Assembly (NCBI RefSeq): GCF_905147045.1
Contig: NC_065913.1
Span: 7,180,001-7,244,000 of the forward strand
DNA: 64,000 bases
DNA from: Nymphalis io
Taxonomy: Eukaryota > Arthropoda > Insecta > Lepidoptera > Nymphalidae
Direction: 5' to 3'
Shown here piece after piece: positions 45,940 through 57,407 of this stretch; positions within the stretch are counted from its first letter, which is position 1; each line of letters opens with the position of its first letter. The notes below the pieces were generated by a model, which saw only the letters and a list, made by a program, of their open reading frames with translations, searched no databases and was not told the DNA's origin. Made by a program: the position numbers and the translations under genes.

Positions 45940-47209
45940 ATATATATATAAATATAAAAGTTATAGATTTCGTAATTTAAAAATCAAGACAAATTCAAAT
46001 AAAAATACATATTATTCAAGTAGGCTATAAGCCTCTGAATTGTATTGCGTGTGAACGATTAAGCTGCATGTAAAATGGCCGTTTATGAATGTAGATCCTA
46101 CCAAAAAGGACTGGCAAGAAACTTAATAGTTTTTTTAAAGACCTAAAAATTTAAAAATAAAATAAAAATCTTTTACAGAAATCAACGAATAGGTACATAT
46201 CCCATCTTTTTTATCTGTATATTCTTGTATTATAATACAAACTTTATTAATTAAAGATTTTTTTCCGAACAAAATTTAAATTTTTTAATAAACATGAATC
46301 ATGAGTGAAATAAAAAAAATTACTGCGAAATTTTACTACACTTGACCCAGGAAGGATGTTTGAACTTGTGGAGTCGGAAACATGGTTGTTATATGTTTAA
46401 CGTAACTTTTTTTGTTTTTATAATGAAAATGACTATGAAAATGATAAAATTACCAAGAGAAACGATTACAAATAAAATAATGATTATTATTACTTTATAT
46501 GTTTAAAATAATATAAAAAAATACAAACATAACATAAAATAATAATATATTTAAAACTAATTAACTATAATTTTAAATTATTATATTCACTTACACAAAT
46601 ATAAACAAAAGAATTGAAAATATTTTTAACATTCTATATCGAAATATTCAATTGATTCTTTAAGAGAAACCGGCCATCTTTAAAACCGGAAACGCGCAGA
46701 TACGTATGTTACATAACAGATTATATAACATCAATTTCCATATATCATCCGTTCGGAACTCATCGGAAGATAACTCGCCAACTATTTGCTAATACAATTA
46801 TATATTACCAAATAAGTCTTTGGAATTAATTATTCGTTATTCCATTTAAGACTTTGAATATTCAACGTTTTTAAAACGAAACTTCTTTAACGCTTAGAGG
46901 GAACTTTCAACATTTTGTATGAAACGTTTTTATAATGGCGTATGAATAATGGCATGTATTACAATCCGATAGCGATAGATGGCGCTTATTCAAATGAAAC
47001 AATAATTGAGTAAAATAATGAAATATATTAAAGTTATTGAATAAAGGAAAGCTCTTATTTAGTTTCACATACCATTTGATACCCCAGATTAGTTCGGCGT
47101 ATACAAAGAGAGTGAAAGACTATGTCACGTGTAGATATTGCGTTTTTTTTTCGTTTTTTTTTTTTTTTTATAATTGCTCTTAATATTAGTAATACTCTTG
47201 AGAAATTGC
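45940..47209. other. Intergenic, no gene recognised
   Basis: It is AT-rich. It contains an exact TAGATGGCGCT at 46976-46986. Confidence 0.5.
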
Positions 47210-47425
47210 CTAGTTGGTTCTGAAGTCCCAAGTTTCAGACAACCCTCTATTAGAATAAATGTTGCAATCCCGTGTCTCAGAAAACACGTTACACCGTCTG
47301 ACGGTGCGTGATATTACGGGCAGATGCGGCCAGCCCGCGCCAACGCATAATGGGAAGAGTATCGTCTATGGAAGTGCAGACAAGTCCGTAGCTGTGCGTC
47401 GGCTCCATGTGCATGCGAACATGCG
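47210..47425. other. Mixed-composition patch, probably repeat-derived
   Basis: The start (TGCCTAGTTGGTTCTG...CCCGTGTCTCAGAAAACACG) vaguely parallels family D. The remainder is GC-richer than its flanks and has an open frame with no ATG-supported gene structure. Confidence 0.35.
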
Positions 47426-48494
47426 AATACATGTATATTATTTGAGTTTATGCCCACCATGGCTGTGGTCAGAAGGACATTTGCTATTATTTGTTTTTTT
47501 TTTTTTTATAATTACACGAACTAAAAGTCGCACCGTCGTTTAAATTAGTGACAACAAAAGCAACAAATTACGCATTCAATTGCGTTTTTACACAACGTTC
47601 ACGGACAATACAGGTAACATTTCAATAGTATGAGAAACGCTGAACGCGGTCAAGTGCGTATGTAATTAACTTGCAAATGGTTCTGCATTAAAGATTAAAG
47701 CAAATGTGAGTTTTTTTTTTATTATAAAAACTGTCAGTAATATTTTAAAAGTCCCAATTTGACAATGACGTTTTTAAAAGAACATTTTGTGTATGTTTAC
47801 TTTTTTACTTTGACTATAAATTCATACGTACTCAATTAATAGCATAATTAATTATAACATAGCTATCATTGCATTGATTTCAAAATTGTTTTTAAAACCG
47901 TCAGAATGATAGTGTTCAGATAAAATGACACGCACCCCTCTAAAATTTTGATATAACTCAGTTCGTATTATACTATGCCTTTGACATAATTTAATATAAT
48001 ATAATGTATAACACCCACAAAAATATCTTTACTAACCTTCTATTATTATATGGAAATAGAGTATTGGATTTTATTGAGATTGCAAAAAAAATATTTGTTC
48101 ATCTGTGTATCTGCGCTGTTTTTTAATCAATTTATTTTGTCTGGAGCTTTAGTAGTAATAAACATTTGATTAGTACTTTTAAAAAATTCAGCTCGAAAAG
48201 TATAGTATGCAATTTAAATTATACACTAAATTACAAGGTACATGCAAGCAAGGTCATGGACCAGTGCTAGTAATATTTGTAGCTTATTATCTGATTGCGT
48301 ATATAAATCGTGGGTCTGTTTTTGAAAGACGCATTCGTAAACACTTGTGTGACACTCAGTTTGTTTAGTGGCTAACTTAAGCAGCATCTCCGGTCCTGGG
48401 ATCAAACCCAGGGATCGACTAAACAATACTTACTTCTCCTGTAAAAAAATCTTAGCAGTTCCTGAACCTGAAGATTGAATATTGAGAGTGTTTT

Positions 48495-48600
48495 CACTGT
48501 TGTTCCTCAAACAGCACGTAAAGCCGTTGGCGCTGCCGTCCCATCGGATTATGAGAGTTAGGGAATAGAGAGTGCATCTGTGTTTGCACACACACTTATA
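48495..48600 (+). repeat. SINE family D fragment
   Basis: GCACGTAAAGCCGTTGGCGC and CCCATCGGATTATGAGAGTT, then GAATAGAGAGTGCATCTGTG. Confidence 0.75.
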
Positions 48601-49302
48601 AAGATTACTTTTTTTATCTCTAAATGAATAATATAGATAGATATAAGAATAAATAGGGTTAGTATTTGTCGATTTTCATGCAGGATAAATATATGTCTTG
48701 ACAATTTTTAAAAATCAGATTCAGGCAAACAAACATACCACAGGTGTTAATAATAATTTAGTTCATTCATAAATAAGACCTACATACGTCATTCGTTTAA
48801 CCTTGAATTGTGCAAAATTCAAGTTACGTGGGTTAAGTGTGTTGAAATGTCTGTCCGTCAAGCAACCAGTTTATATTTAATTGATACATTAACAGATAAA
48901 AGATCTGAAACGATTACAAACATGAAATAATAATCTATATTCATTCCAAACACAGAAGGAGTAAAAACAAACAGCTTTGAAATTAAATTGACGCGATTTG
49001 GTCGAGAATCGAAATCTTCAGGACTAATCTCTGAGCTCGAAACTCGCCGCAGAAGATGCTTGTGAAATGTCGAAAAGTGTTATGCGATATTGATCATAAT
49101 AATCAAAACATTTCAAGAATACAAGCATCAAAATAGTATATCACCATAAGTCGGTTGTCAACATTTCACGGATAGATTACGAAGTGAGTTCTTACAGAAT
49201 ATCACTACATGAATATATTCCAAAGTATTCAATATGGATTCGTGAAAAAATATTCTTTTTAATAACTGTTATACGAACTAATGGAGTAAAATTAAAGTAC
49301 AT
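48601..49302. other. Intergenic, no gene recognised
   Basis: Unique AT-rich sequence with no supported frame. Confidence 0.5.
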
Positions 49303-49372
49303 TTTTTAGAATAGGAAGGCGGACGAGCTTATGGGGTGGTGACAACTTACCATAAGGTGGCCCATATTTTAT
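49303..49372 (-). repeat. SINE-like family A, 70-bp deletion relic
   Basis: TTAGAATAGGAAGGCGGACG followed by a disordered GTGACAACTTACCATAAGGT. Confidence 0.65.
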
Positions 49373-50649
49373 TAAGGTCTTACTTTTTGACTATTGTCAA
49401 ATTGTCAAATATTGGTGGTATTAAGCCAAGAGCCGTCACGTCAACGACAAACACATTCAACTAAATCGGATAAATATTATTTAATGTTATAAGAACTAAA
49501 TTATTATCTCAATGTAAAAAAAACAATAAAGTATCCTAGTTATTCGTTATTTCGAAATACTATACAAACAAAACTTGATTCGAACCTATGTACCTCCCAT
49601 TGCTATGTCGCCGAAGATGCTAATTAAGCACAATTTAAAACGATTGTGCAAACTTGTAACTTAATGTATAGTAAATTATTACTATATGTAACAAATTATA
49701 TTATATAAAACGGAAATTACATAAAAAAAATTAAGTTATTTAGTTCACACAATCAATAAATATATATACGTGAAAAAACTACGCATATAGAGTGATTAAT
49801 ATTTTTTTTATATGTTTAGGATGTAACTTCTTTTTTATGTTGATATGTTTCTTTTATTTAAATTTAGATTTTTTATATTGACTAAAGAAAATAGTAGTTT
49901 GTGAAAATGAAATAGTACGGTGTGTAAAATAAAATTCGCAATAAATGTGATATGTTTTTATTATTCACATCGGAACAGTTGTTTTTTCCATTATTTTTGT
50001 CATTTAATGCCGAATAGCTTTTTCAAAACGGAAGTAACAATCAATATTACAAGAATTAACTTTGACAAATGCTACTACTTTGTTTGGAGATTGCCTCTGT
50101 GCGTTACAGTTACATGAATAGCTTCACTGTTCAATCATTTAGCATTTCACAATCCAGGTTCCCTTATATATGCATGGGTCCTACAAGACCTAAACTGTGA
50201 AAGGGTTAAATCATCTTCGATTCAAATTCCATTCGAATCAAACACAAATTTTAAGAGATTAGAATAGTATATTATACCACAAGGCGAAGCATTTAGATAT
50301 GGCATGGAGGATTTTTTGTATTACCACGTAACCCTAAAAAACCAACCTCGGTCACAATGACACAATGGCTGAGTACAATTCGGTCCCAGCTGTTTTATTT
50401 TTTGTTTAATTTTTTACAACCTGTGTCTTTGTTCTGTAATCGTTTATAATCTAAATTCTCGTTACAGATAATATTTTAATTAAACTTATGTCAATATACA
50501 CTTTTACTAAACGAAAGTCAAGACATCGAATGTTTTTGTTATCGATTCTTTTATTACAAGCATCAAATATTTAACTTAAAAATCATACCTAATACATGCA
50601 AACTAACGATTACTTATACGATTTGTTCTTTCCAAATTTAATCTTATTC
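49373..50649. other. Intergenic, no gene recognised
   Basis: AT-rich; the open frame at 49920-50117 lacks any supporting feature. Confidence 0.5.
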
Positions 50650-50805
50650 GTTCTTTTGAGGAGAAGGTTTGGAGCTTATTCCACCACGCTGTTCCAATGC
50701 GTGTTGGTAAAATACACATGTGACAGAATTACAACGAAATTAGACACATGCAGGTTTTCTCACGATGTTCTCCTTCACCGTCAAGCACAATAGGCCCTCT
50801 CGGCC
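50650..50805 (-). repeat. tRNA-SINE family B fragment
   Basis: CTTTTGAGGAGAAGGTTTGG to TCTCCTTCACCGTCAAGCAC, ending abruptly at GCCCTCTCGGCCATTCC. Confidence 0.82.
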
Positions 50806-51699
50806 ATTCCTTTAATAAATACAAATAAAAATTAAAAATAACTCTTGGAAAATAATGACTGCGTTTCAATCGCAATTCCGATCCTCTGAGCGAAAAATGA
50901 ACCAGCCCTTACACCAGTAGAGGCAATAAACTAGGTGTTATATTTTTAATGAAAGTTTTTGCACAATTGCTCCTTCGAATATTTGCAACGCATCAGTTTA
51001 CAATTGATATAAGTGAAATATATCACGTTCTATTTCTTAGTCAAACTGAAAATTGTAAACTAGAGACACTGAATTTCTTTCGCCGGTTTTCTTTGGGTGA
51101 GTTTAGTTCAGGTAGTTCTTTTACGAACTTAGTAGTTACTCAGGTAGTTTTTACTTGCAATAAGCAATTAAAATTCCTTTATTCATTATAAAAGAATTTT
51201 AATTTGAATATTGGTAAATAAAAAAGATGAACAAAAATTGTCACACACTTCGTCTTTTTCGTCCGCTGGTGGCAGAAAGCTGGTTCGTTATTCGCTGGTC
51301 CATTTTGATATTCAACGGCAAAATGCTGAATTCTTGCCACGATTCAACGGTATACGAAATGTTTAAGACATGACGAACAAATTACAAAATAAATCTTTCG
51401 ATATTCTTTAAGCGATAATTATGTAGAACGGCTGTCTTACAAATATCCGCTACGATAAAAATACCCGTTAAGGAAATTAGCACCAAATCCCAATAATAAA
51501 ATTTAAGTTATTCAATCACGCAAAAACTGATGGACCAGTTTATGTGAAATTTTGAACAGATATAGTTTATGCCCTTTTAAATTAGTAATCTCCTTAATTC
51601 GTGTTTAAGTTTTGGAGCAAATGACACGAAATTAAAAAAAAACTCTTCCTGTTACGCCATCACGACTATACCACTAAAACAATATTATTAAAAATAGCT

Positions 51700-51775
51700 A
51701 CGGAAAAAATTTTTTATTCATGTAATATTTAAAATACAAAATTAAAATAAAAAGAACAAAATACACATTACAAAT
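51700..51775 (-). other. LINE 3'UTR shared with the 13530 copy
   Basis: AT-rich sequence after the relic's stop; it includes ACAAAATACACATTACAAAT, matched by ACAAAATACGCATTACAAAT near 13600. Confidence 0.6.
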
Positions 51776-52640
51776 TTAAAGCAAAAACACGCCGTCTAAA
51801 AGATTGTTCTGTGGCATTGTACCCAAGACGCTAGCACTATTGCCTCTGCACCGCTAGACTCAGCCTTTGGGCTAAATAAGCGCCAGCTCTTGGGTTACCA
51901 GAAGTGTGAGCCAGTTTCTTAGAAATATCTTTTATGATTTTTTTTTTGTATCGGACGACCATGGACCCAATGTTTCAAAACCCAGCCCCGCAAATTCATA
52001 TTCATTATTCATGATAATCATACATTGGATAAAAGTGAATATTTGCGGCGCTTGAGTATTTGAACAGCTTCAGCGGCTGCCCTGGCTTTACGAGACGTAT
52101 TCTTGATATGAGACACTGCCAGCGTATCTACGCAAGTTGCATCCCACACAAGAACACGTCCCATCGACCATGGCACTAATGTCGTTCCATCGGGTCTCTT
52201 GCCATCATCTCTGCATAAACCATTCGGTTCCGAAGTAGCAGGAATCGATGCTGTAGGAAAAGCCCGATGAAGTATGTCATTAACAGATCCATGGCGATAT
52301 GCACGGCCAGCGCTTTTGCGGCAGCTAATTCCATGGCATGCGAAATGATCCAACCGGGTATCACAGGGACATGTGTGAGGCTCGCACACCTTTAAACCTA
52401 AGTGAAGGCATACGGCGATGCGTATCGTTGCCCATTCAAATACTGTGCCTAGATATTTAGAAGGGAGACCCTAAAGCCAGTGACCTGACTCTCTTTCAGA
52501 TACAGCTAGCAGTCTTGCACGGTCTGTATCTGAGGAACACTGGACAAGAGCAAATTGTGTGTAAGTTTAATACGGGGCGAATCCCAGTGCTTCTGACAAG
52601 CTATATCTGAGAGAAATACTTCATCATTAGCTACGGAGTA
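51776..52640 (-). pseudogene. LINE retrotransposon C-terminal relic (zinc knuckle + R2-type endonuclease-like domain)
   Basis: On the minus strand, conceptual translation gives a continuous but broken C-terminal polyprotein. The order is TYTQFALVQCSSDTDRARLL, a segment ending IRIAVCLHLGLKV, a zinc-binding cluster (CEPHTCPC...HFACHGISC), the motif RHGSVNDIL, then DGKRPDGTTLVPW and LVWDATCVDTL, and finally FETLGPW and NPRAGAYLAQRLSLAVQR. Zinc knuckle followed by RH..N, RPD and WDAT motifs matches the restriction-like endonuclease architecture of R2/R4/NeSL-type LINEs, in which this domain nicks the target and lies after the reverse transcriptase. At least two in-frame stops upstream of the zinc cluster and a frameshift near the end make it dead. 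The only long open stretch is 52018-52389. The reverse transcriptase itself is absent. Exact clade is not determined. Confidence 0.8.
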
Positions 52641-53059
52641 AACTTGAACCCTTACTTAACTTATTAATTCACCCCTCGAATTTAAATAGTAGGACAAAAG
52701 TTTCTGGGCAAGATGTTGAATTTTGAAATCCGTATGATTCCATACGTACGTATATATTATCGGAATACCGGTATTATAATTGATCATACTGACACCATAT
52801 TAATTTAATATTAACACGGATATACTAAAACAGATTATGTAAATCTTTGATCGTTTATTGCATAATCATATTTACAAATGTCACAGATAATAATTTATAC
52901 ATCTAAACCACCCATACTCAACCTTTTCTTTATAGGGGCCACAAACAAATAATGTTTAGGTAACGATTTCTTAGGTTTCGGGATTGTTACAAATTGAATT
53001 TAACAACTGTGAACGGATTTTAACATAACATAACGACCATTTGGTAAAGTAACAGAGCC
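52641..53059. other. Intergenic, no gene recognised
   Basis: AT-rich unique sequence. Confidence 0.5.
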
Positions 53060-53137
53060 ATCTGCAAGGGACATATATAGTGCATTCTATTTTCTCATTT
53101 TCATAATCCGATGGGACTATAAATTCGATGGTATGGT
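53060..53137 (-). repeat. SINE family D small fragment
   Basis: TAGTGCATTCTATTTTCTCA and ATAATCCGATGGGACTATAA, abutting a family A copy. Confidence 0.6.
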
Positions 53138-53369
53138 GGACAACCATAGACATTGGTGTTGTAGGAAATGTAAGCCATCGCTTACATCGCCAATGCGCCA
53201 CCAACCTTGGGAACTAAGATGATATGTCCCTTGTGCCTGTAATTGCACTGGCTCACGCACCCTTCAAACCGGAACACAGCAATACCAAGTACTGTTGTTT
53301 TGCGGTAGAATATCTGATGAATGGGTTGCACCTACCCAGACGAGTTTACACAAAGCCCTCCCACCAGTA
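53138..53369 (-). repeat. SINE-like family A copy
   Basis: ACCATAGACATTGGTGTTGT to AAAGCCCTCCCACCAGT; the 3' tail is missing. Confidence 0.87.
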
Positions 53370-53694
53370 AAAATCTTATGAAATGATTTAAAATTCAATA
53401 CAAAATGGATGCAGATACTTGATAATCCAACACAGTTACAAATACAAGCAATATTCCAATTACTATTACAATACTACGAGCAGGTATGTAATAAAAAAAA
53501 CATTCTAATACACAATCGAACTAGCTTTTACATTCGACATCGTTTGCGTGGAATAACACTTTACAGGATAACTTTATATTATAATATAATCATAAACACA
53601 AAAGACTACCGTCTTTATCAAAACTGGATACAAGCATTAGGCTTTATTATGATGAGGGATAATGTGTGGAAATAATTAATAGTATTAACAAATA

Positions 53695-53925
53695 CATTTG
53701 TCATGGCTAGGCAAAGGTCTCCAGTCTATATACGAGAAAGGTTTGGAGCTTTAACTTTATCACTCTTATCACCTTACTCCACTACGGGTTGTGTACATCC
53801 ATACATACATTTACATTTCGCATTTTCCGTCACCCATTAGCATTCAGTGATGCGTGGACGGATTTGAACCCGCTATGTTTACATAAAGTACACATGCTCT
53901 ATCCATTGAGCCATCTCGGCTTATA
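53695..53925 (-). repeat. tRNA-SINE-like element, diverged
   Basis: GGCAAAGGTCTCCAGTCTAT, AAAGGTTTGGAGCTTTAACT, GATTTGAACCC (B box reverse) and TTGAGCCATCTCGGCTTA follow family B layout with a divergent middle. Confidence 0.65.
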
Positions 53926-54003
53926 ATCAATTAGTAAATTATTAATTTTGCAACTCCACAAATCTTAATATTTTATCTGTTTTTTTAACGGATCTTATTT
54001 TTT

Positions 54004-54135
54004 ATATAATATAGGCGGACTTGTAAATGGGCCACCTAATGGTAAATGTAAACCATTGAACTTAGACATCGGCGCTGTAAGAAATATTTACCATTCCTTA
54101 TATCGTCAATGCGCCTCCAACCTTAAACTAAGTTT
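54004..54135 (-). repeat. SINE-like family A, 3' half, first of three tandem pieces
   Basis: TAGGCGGACTTGTAAATGGG to GCGCCTCCAACCTTAAACTA. Confidence 0.75.
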
Positions 54136-54142
54136 TTTTTTT

Positions 54143-54437
54143 CTTTTTTTTTTATAGAATAGGAAGGCGGATAAGCATATGGGCCACCTGATGGTAAGTG
54201 GTCGGCAACGCCCTTAGACATTGGCATTCTATGAAATGTCAACCATCACTTTCATAGCCAATGCGCCACCAACCTCGGGAACTAAGATTTTATGTCCCTT
54301 GTTCCTGTAATTACACTGGCTCACTCACCCTTCAAACCAGAACACAACAATATCAAGTACTGCTGTTTTGCGGTAGAATATCTGATGAGTGGGTGGTACC
54401 TACCCAGACGAGCTTGCACAAAGCCCTACCACCAGTA
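54143..54437 (-). repeat. SINE-like family A, full length, second of three
   Basis: Poly-T/TATAGAATAGGAAGGCGG to AAGCCCTACCACCAGTAAA. Confidence 0.9.
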
Positions 54438-54447
54438 AAAATGCTAT

Positions 54448-54535
54448 ATTGGCTCACTCACCATTCAAACTGGAACACAACAGAATATGTGTGGGTGGTA
54501 CTTACCCAGACGGGCTCGCCCGCTCCTACCACCAA
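54448..54535 (-). repeat. SINE-like family A, 5' third, third of three
   Basis: TTGGCTCACTCACCATTCAA to GCCCGCTCCTACCACCA. The pieces 54004 and 54448 together could be one old element split by insertion of 54143-54437. Confidence 0.75.
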
Positions 54536-54772
54536 GTTAAAACCACTACCAACAAATTAAACGTTTTATCTCCATACCACTGTTTATCAATTAGATATAT
54601 CAGTTATATTAGCTGATAGACTAACAGACAGTATCGTATGGATTTTATAGTAGTGGTATGAATAGTGAGTTTTATTATCACGTTTGAGGTTAGTTATGTC
54701 CGGAACCTCGGTGGCATTGTATTCAATGTAAATTGCTTAGAAGGAATCTTAATACGAAACGACTACGATACG

Positions 54773-54799
54773 ATCTCGACACGACATGTCGTGTGAGAT
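54773..54799. repeat. Palindromic hairpin around a 16-bp perfect palindrome
   Basis: ACACGACATGTCGTGT at 54779-54794 is flanked by ATCTC/GAGAT arms with one bulged base. Confidence 0.8.
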
Positions 54800-56531
54800 A
54801 GAAGATTGTATTTCTTATTGTTTTCCAAGTTCAATTAAGGTATTTAATTATTATCAGTAGTCGAAGCGAAAACTGCTTTAAATATGAACTGCTATTCTCA
54901 TGAACGTACCATTCAATTGCGTAAATTGAATTTGATTCATACAAACAAAATTAAGTAACAACTGATAAAAAGTATTAAATTTTAAAAATTGTGATTAATG
55001 TAAATTTAGAAATGTCTGCTAAAATTTGTTTTTTAACAAAATGCAGATATATTTTAAAACAAATTCGCCCTTTGTGGTATGTTGGTAATAACATTTATGC
55101 TATATGGTCTCTTGTTGTAAAAGCGTTGAATGTGCTTATAAATGGCGACTTTATATCTTTTTTTTTAAATTGCGCCAATATGCACAGATTATCCTGTGAA
55201 TGTCACGTAGGATATAAGCGTATGGCAAGTGTCATGCTTTGTCATGGCAACTTCGATCAAAAATACTAGTAATAATGATCGAAGCATGGCAACTATAATA
55301 TTTTTTTTTTTTAAACCGTCTTCAAAATCGAAGAAGGTTATCAATTTTTTTGGTCACGATCTTCTATATACATTCGCAAAGTAACATTAGAAGCGGTTCC
55401 ATGGAGTATCAATGCGCCACTAAGATGTTACCTCTCTTGCTTGTTACTGGGGCATTTGCATTTCAATCCTACTTTATAATGTTTGGATATAGTATCATTA
55501 ATAAGTAATACTTTTTAATTAATAAGTACACAAAGCCCTACCGCAATAATAATTTATATGAAAGCGAATTTAAAAAAAAACTTGCTTTAAAACCAACTTA
55601 CAAATACTTTAAAACGGGTTAGATTAAACGCAGGAAATTATTTAATTCAATGACTCTATCTCTGTAAACAGTTTTATGTTCCGACATATCTTCAACGGAC
55701 GTACGGACATGCAAACTTGTTTATATATGAGTGAAAGTGAAGTCATTGAGCTTGTTACTTTAAGAATGTTATTTGTTACGTCACGTTAATTTTGTAGTAA
55801 AAATAACGCTCGAGTTAATCGAGTATTAGTTGTTATATTTTAAGACAAAACTCTTGAAGTGCATTGAGCTTAAATTTTCAAGGTTACGTTCGGGTGCAAT
55901 GTATGCAATGTTGTAAAGTTGTACTATCACGCGTGAGTTGTAACTTTACAGTTTTAAAATTGATTGAGTATTAGGCTCAGAAAATAAAAAATGCCGAAAG
56001 AAAAAGCGACTTCCACCAATGTTTTGGCTAAAAGATTTTTCTTTATAAGCTAAGACTAGTGCGGCGCAGACTATACAGAGTTATTTTAGCCTGAGCCTTT
56101 AAATATCTGAATCCGTCAGAATGGTCCACAAATGGCAGGTATTATAATACTCGAAGCACGGGTGCACCTCTCATTTATATCAGGTCTCTATAACTCACCA
56201 TTGAATTCCTATTTATTAGAAGCAAATAGTAGCAACCTTTTTATTACACAGAGGATATAGAATGGTAAAGATCTTACTATATAAAACCTGCCCAATTAAC
56301 TTTTCTCTTCAGTTAAATTATGCAATATTACATTATATATGTAATAAAGTCGGTAATTATTTAATTAATCAAATAATGCGATCGTTACGTTAACGCGCAC
56401 ACGCCATGACCATTAAGAGAAAGTGGACAATTCAAACGATTTTATCGTTTATTTGACCCCCTTTTAAAAAGATACAATATCCTATAGAAGTAATGAATAT
56501 TATAAAGCGACCAAAATCATCATTGAAATTT
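54800..56531. other. Intergenic, no gene recognised
   Basis: AT-rich. The 92-codon frame at 54991-55269 has no signal, motif or splice support. Confidence 0.5.
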
Positions 56532-56868
56532 TGCTGGTGGTGGAGCTTTGTGGAAGCTCGTCTGGGTAGGTACCACCCACTCGTCAGGTATTCCACCGCA
56601 AAACAACAGTACTTGATATTGTTGTGTTCCGGTTTGAAGGGTGAGTGAGCCAGTGTAATTACAGGCACAAGGTATCCCTTGTCAAATCACCAATACGCCA
56701 CCATGTTTTATCTAACATCTTAGTTCCCAAGGTTGGTGGCGCATTGGTGATGTAAGCGATGGTTAACATTTCTTACAATGCCAATGTCTATGGGCGTTGG
56801 TGACCACTTACCATCGGGTGGCTCATATGCTCGTCCGCCTTCCTATTCTATAAAAAAACAAAAAAAAG
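56532..56868 (+). repeat. SINE-like family A with an internal inverted insert
   Basis: It is complete from GCTGGTGGTGGAGCTTTGTG to CCTTCCTATTCTATAAAAA. It carries about 42 extra bases at 56673-56714 that contain an inverted copy of a segment (CACCAATACGCCACCA) of the element itself. Confidence 0.88.
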
Positions 56869-57143
56869 AGGAATATTTATTATAAAATTCAATGTGTTGA
56901 TTATTATTATTATTTCTACTCTTATTTTTTATTGATATTACTAAAGCTCTTCAATAACTACCAAACAACAAAATCGGATGATAAACGGTTTGTTTTTACG
57001 TATTTATATACATAGGAGATATAATAAAATACTTAATATTAATGGCAACTCATATAATATTTACATTAATATATAAATATTTTTAATGATTTTTCCCAGT
57101 TGTCCCCGATGAGAATTTTCACTGGCAATATCTCACTACACTA

Positions 57144-57407
57144 AGCCGAGATGGCCCAGTGGGTTCACGCCCGGGCAAGAACCACTGAATTTTCATGTGC
57201 TTAATTTGTGATTATAATTCATCTCGAGCTTGACGGTGACAGAAAACATCGTGAGGAAACTTGCATGTGTCTAATTTCATTGAAATTCTGCCACATGTGT
57301 ATTCTACCAACCCGCATTGGAGCAGCGTGGTGGAATAAGCTCCAAACCTTCTCCTCAAAAGGGAGAGGAGGCCTTAGCTCAGTAGTGGGACATTAACAGG
57401 CTGTTAC
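57144..57407 (+). repeat. tRNA-SINE family B, deletion between A and B boxes
   Basis: GCCGAGATGGCCCAGTGG runs straight into GTTCACGCCCGGGCAAG, removing the spacer between the Pol III boxes. The rest is intact to TTAACAGGCTGTTAC. Confidence 0.87.

Noticed and set aside
52176..52364. Second minus-strand frame inside the LINE relic
   Set aside because: It is a shadow in another frame; the 52018-52389 frame carries the conserved motifs.
54991..55269. 92-codon plus-strand frame
   Set aside because: No signal, domain, codon bias or splice support; the surroundings are non-coding and AT-rich.
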